A DNA stretch of 6,190 nt from Cyanobium sp. M55B138 (lineage in GTDB: Bacteria; Cyanobacteriota; Cyanobacteriia; PCC-6307; Cyanobiaceae). The position numbers and the translations under genes were made by a program. Below are positions 5,243 to 6,190 of this stretch, one piece after another. The notes under the pieces are model-generated. The model saw only the letters and a list, made by a program, of their open reading frames with translations. It did not search any database and was not told the origin of the DNA. The stretch spans positions 1-6,190 of the forward strand of contig JAGYNF010000097.1 in assembly GCA_018400215.1 (NCBI GenBank), in the 5' to 3' direction. Each line of letters opens with the position of its first letter. The first letter of the stretch is position 1.

Positions 5243-5349
5243 CTGGCACCGTTGCAGACGTATGGAGGGCCGGCCGCCGTGGCGCTCAAGCCAAAGGCTG
5301 ACCTCGCTCCACCCGCCACGGGCTGGGAGCGTCGCTGTTGCCAGAAGTG
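5243..5349. other. Rest of the gap between the two winged-helix genes
   Basis: Of the 136 bp between the two regulators, the part beyond the CCTAGG boxes holds TTGCAGAC (5252-5259) and a GC-rich stretch with CCGGCCGCC. I see no gene and no clear intrinsic terminator. A promoter for the 106-aa regulator and integrase should lie here, but I cannot point to a convincing -35/-10 pair. Confidence 0.4.
5252..5259. repeat. TTGCAGAC repeat upstream of the 106-aa winged-helix gene
   Basis: Eight-base match to the TTGCAGACC family; CCGTTGCAGAC is shared with the copy at 1440 in the polymerase gene. It lies 39 bp before the GTG start, making it one of three intergenic copies. Confidence 0.35.
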
Positions 5350-5706
5350 CTACACGCACTGGCTTTCCTCCTTTGTAAGAGATAGTCCAAATGTACTACC
5401 AATTAGCTCGCATCCATTGGCGGTGAGCTCTAAGGCAAGGCCTCTTCGGTGGGGATGCTTGCGACGTTGCACCAGTGAAAGGTTGCTCCTGAGCGCTCTT
5501 TGCCCCACCCGTCCCCTGCCAGTCAGTAGCGATAGGCACCGGTTCACGTATTGGCGATTGGTTTGCATCGCCAGCTGCAGTTCTGCGCTTGAGTCGACCC
5601 CGCTGGCCACCAGAAGCAGGGCCTCGATGGCCCCGGCGCTGATGGCCGGCCGCACCTTGCGAATGCCGCCGAGCATGGCGGCCACCTCCCTGGGAGTTCC
5701 GCTCAT
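5350..5706 (-). CDS. Small winged-helix DNA-binding protein, paralogue of the 106-aa regulator
   Basis: 118 aa. Residues 25-36 form a hydrophobic helix (A-I-E-A-L-L-L-V-A-S), 39-62 a helix-turn-helix with recognition helix T-N-R-Q-Y-V-N-R-C-L-S-L-L-T, and 70-95 a basic wing (many Arg/Lys, then G-L-A-L-E-L-T-A-N-G). It aligns through its length with the 106-aa protein: xVxRxxxxLT after the recognition helix and xLxLTxxGxxL at the wing end fall at matching positions. The start ATG (5706-5704) overlaps the membrane-protein stop (ATGA), with AAGGAG 8 nt upstream. The last 25 or so codons are less GC-rich than the surroundings. Likely a transcriptional regulator; the tandem paralogues may act on shared or competing sites. 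No phage repressor family can be named with confidence. Confidence 0.65.
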   Translation of the reverse strand: MSGTPREVAAMLGGIRKVRPAISAGAIEALLLVASGVDSSAELQLAMQTNRQYVNRCLSLLTGRGRVGQRALRSNLSLVQRRKHPHRRGLALELTANGCELIGSTFGLSLTKEESQCV

Positions 5707-6059
5707 GGCTGGCGCTCCTTGTCGCGGGGGTAGCTCCAGCTCTGCTTCTCGCGCCAGTGGCTAACGCGGCACCGGTTCTCCCACGTATCAGGCAGGCCGA
5801 ACTCCTGAAGCAGGGCCTGGATGTTGTCGTTCACCTCCTTTCGGTAGGCCACGGCATCCGGGTGAGGTTTGAACCCACGCCGCACCCACCCCCAGAAGCC
5901 GTACAGGACCAGGCCGCCCAGGGCGACAAGCCAGAGCACCTGCAGCAGCGGGAACACGGCCATTACCAGCACGGCGCCGGCGATTGGCACCGCAAGCCAC
6001 AGCAGCATCAGGGCAATCGCCCTGGCTACAGCTGCTGTGTTTTTGATGAGCTCAATCAT
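5703..6059 (-). CDS. Small two-TM membrane protein of unknown function
   Basis: 118 aa. Two adjacent hydrophobic segments, about 15-35 and 38-58, form a helical hairpin separated by Phe36-Pro37. A basic stretch follows (R60-R61-x2-K64), then a polar tail with a helix (about 70-87) and many Trp, Arg and Lys. By the positive-inside rule the tail is probably cytoplasmic. I do not recognise the family. It lacks the dual-start motif or charged first TM of a typical holin, and its place among regulators argues against lysis. The start ATG overlaps the preceding stop (ATGA) with GAGG 7 nt upstream, and its own stop overlaps the next ATG, so the three genes form one translationally coupled unit. A superinfection-exclusion or membrane-anchoring role is possible but unsupported. 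Confidence 0.65.
   Translation of the reverse strand: MIELIKNTAAVARAIALMLLWLAVPIAGAVLVMAVFPLLQVLWLVALGGLVLYGFWGWVRRGFKPHPDAVAYRKEVNDNIQALLQEFGLPDTWENRCRVSHWREKQSWSYPRDKERQP
5715..5720 (-). promoter_or_regulatory. Strong ribosome binding site for the 118-aa winged-helix gene
   Basis: AAGGAG on the coding strand, 8 nt before the ATG at 5706, inside the last codons of the membrane-protein gene. It is the best ribosome binding site in the window and fixes this start. Confidence 0.7.
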
Positions 6060-6190
6060 TTAATTGCCTCGAGTTTCTGTAGCGCACTGGCGCACAGTTG
6101 CAGGGCTTCTTCAGTGTGAGCCCAGCTGTCGTCGCCGGGCGGCAGGGCCTGGATCTGAACGGCGAGCAGCTCAGCCAGCACGTTGAAGCG
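6056..6190 (-). CDS. C-terminal part of an unrecognised small helical protein
   Basis: An open frame enters from the right edge and ends at TGA (6058-6056), which overlaps the ATG of the membrane protein (ATGA). The visible 44 residues look amphipathic and helical (R-F-N-V-L-A-E-L-L-A..., then A-L-Q-L-C-A-S-A-L-Q-K-L-E-A), with a P-P-G-D-D-S-W turn between the two helices. No motif is recognised and the start is outside the window. The codon-position GC pattern and the 4-nt overlap support a real gene at the head of the cluster with the membrane protein and the first winged-helix protein. Confidence 0.6.
   Translation of the reverse strand, partial: RFNVLAELLAVQIQALPPGDDSWAHTEEALQLCASALQKLEAIK

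Noticed and set aside
1..6190. CRISPR array, insertion sequence, rRNA, restriction or toxin-antitoxin genes
   Set aside because: I saw no regularly spaced repeats, no transposase or terminal inverted repeats, and no such protein families.

Overview
The window reads as the early/replication module of a temperate T7-like phage or prophage in a high-GC bacterium. Every gene I can support lies on the minus strand, so the biological order runs from high to low coordinates. The core evidence is a single-subunit T7-type RNA polymerase with all catalytic motifs, a tyrosine integrase with its full catalytic set, a T7 gp2.5-like single-stranded-DNA-binding protein and a RusA-type Holliday junction resolvase. 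From recalled knowledge, integrase, phage RNA polymerase, gp2.5-type SSB and junction nuclease occur in this order in marine cyanopodoviruses such as P-SSP7, where a tRNA-matching attachment site lies just downstream of the integrase gene. That makes a picocyanobacterial host (high-GC Synechococcus/Cyanobium type) a plausible but unproven inference.

Layout in transcription order. Upstream cluster (6190 to 5350): the 3' end of an unrecognised small helical protein, a two-TM membrane protein and a small winged-helix protein, joined by ATGA stop/start overlaps. A 136-bp gap with a CCTAGG-based palindrome precedes a second winged-helix protein (5213-4893), a paralogue of the first, and then the integrase (4861-3875). 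A 270-bp non-coding hub (3605-3874) holds a perfect 20-bp palindrome, the 5' half of a tRNA-Met-like sequence, two copies of TTGCAGACC, an operator-like 20-bp near-palindrome and a hairpin. Replication cluster (3604 to 1): RNA polymerase, SSB, RusA and the start of a small Cys-rich protein; the last three are coupled by 1-4 nt overlaps.

Working model (inference): the two small winged-helix proteins, rather than a CI/Cro pair, form the lysogeny or early switch. They may act through the paired CCTAGG boxes found only in front of the 106-aa regulator and the SSB, and through the hub upstream of the polymerase. Once made, the polymerase would transcribe phage genes while SSB and RusA serve DNA replication and recombination. 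The strongest leads are the paired CCTAGG boxes, the tRNA half gene beside the integrase, the TTGCAGACC repeat family, the RusA homologue lacking the expected catalytic lysine, and the gp2.5-like SSB ending in a bacterial-SSB-style tip.
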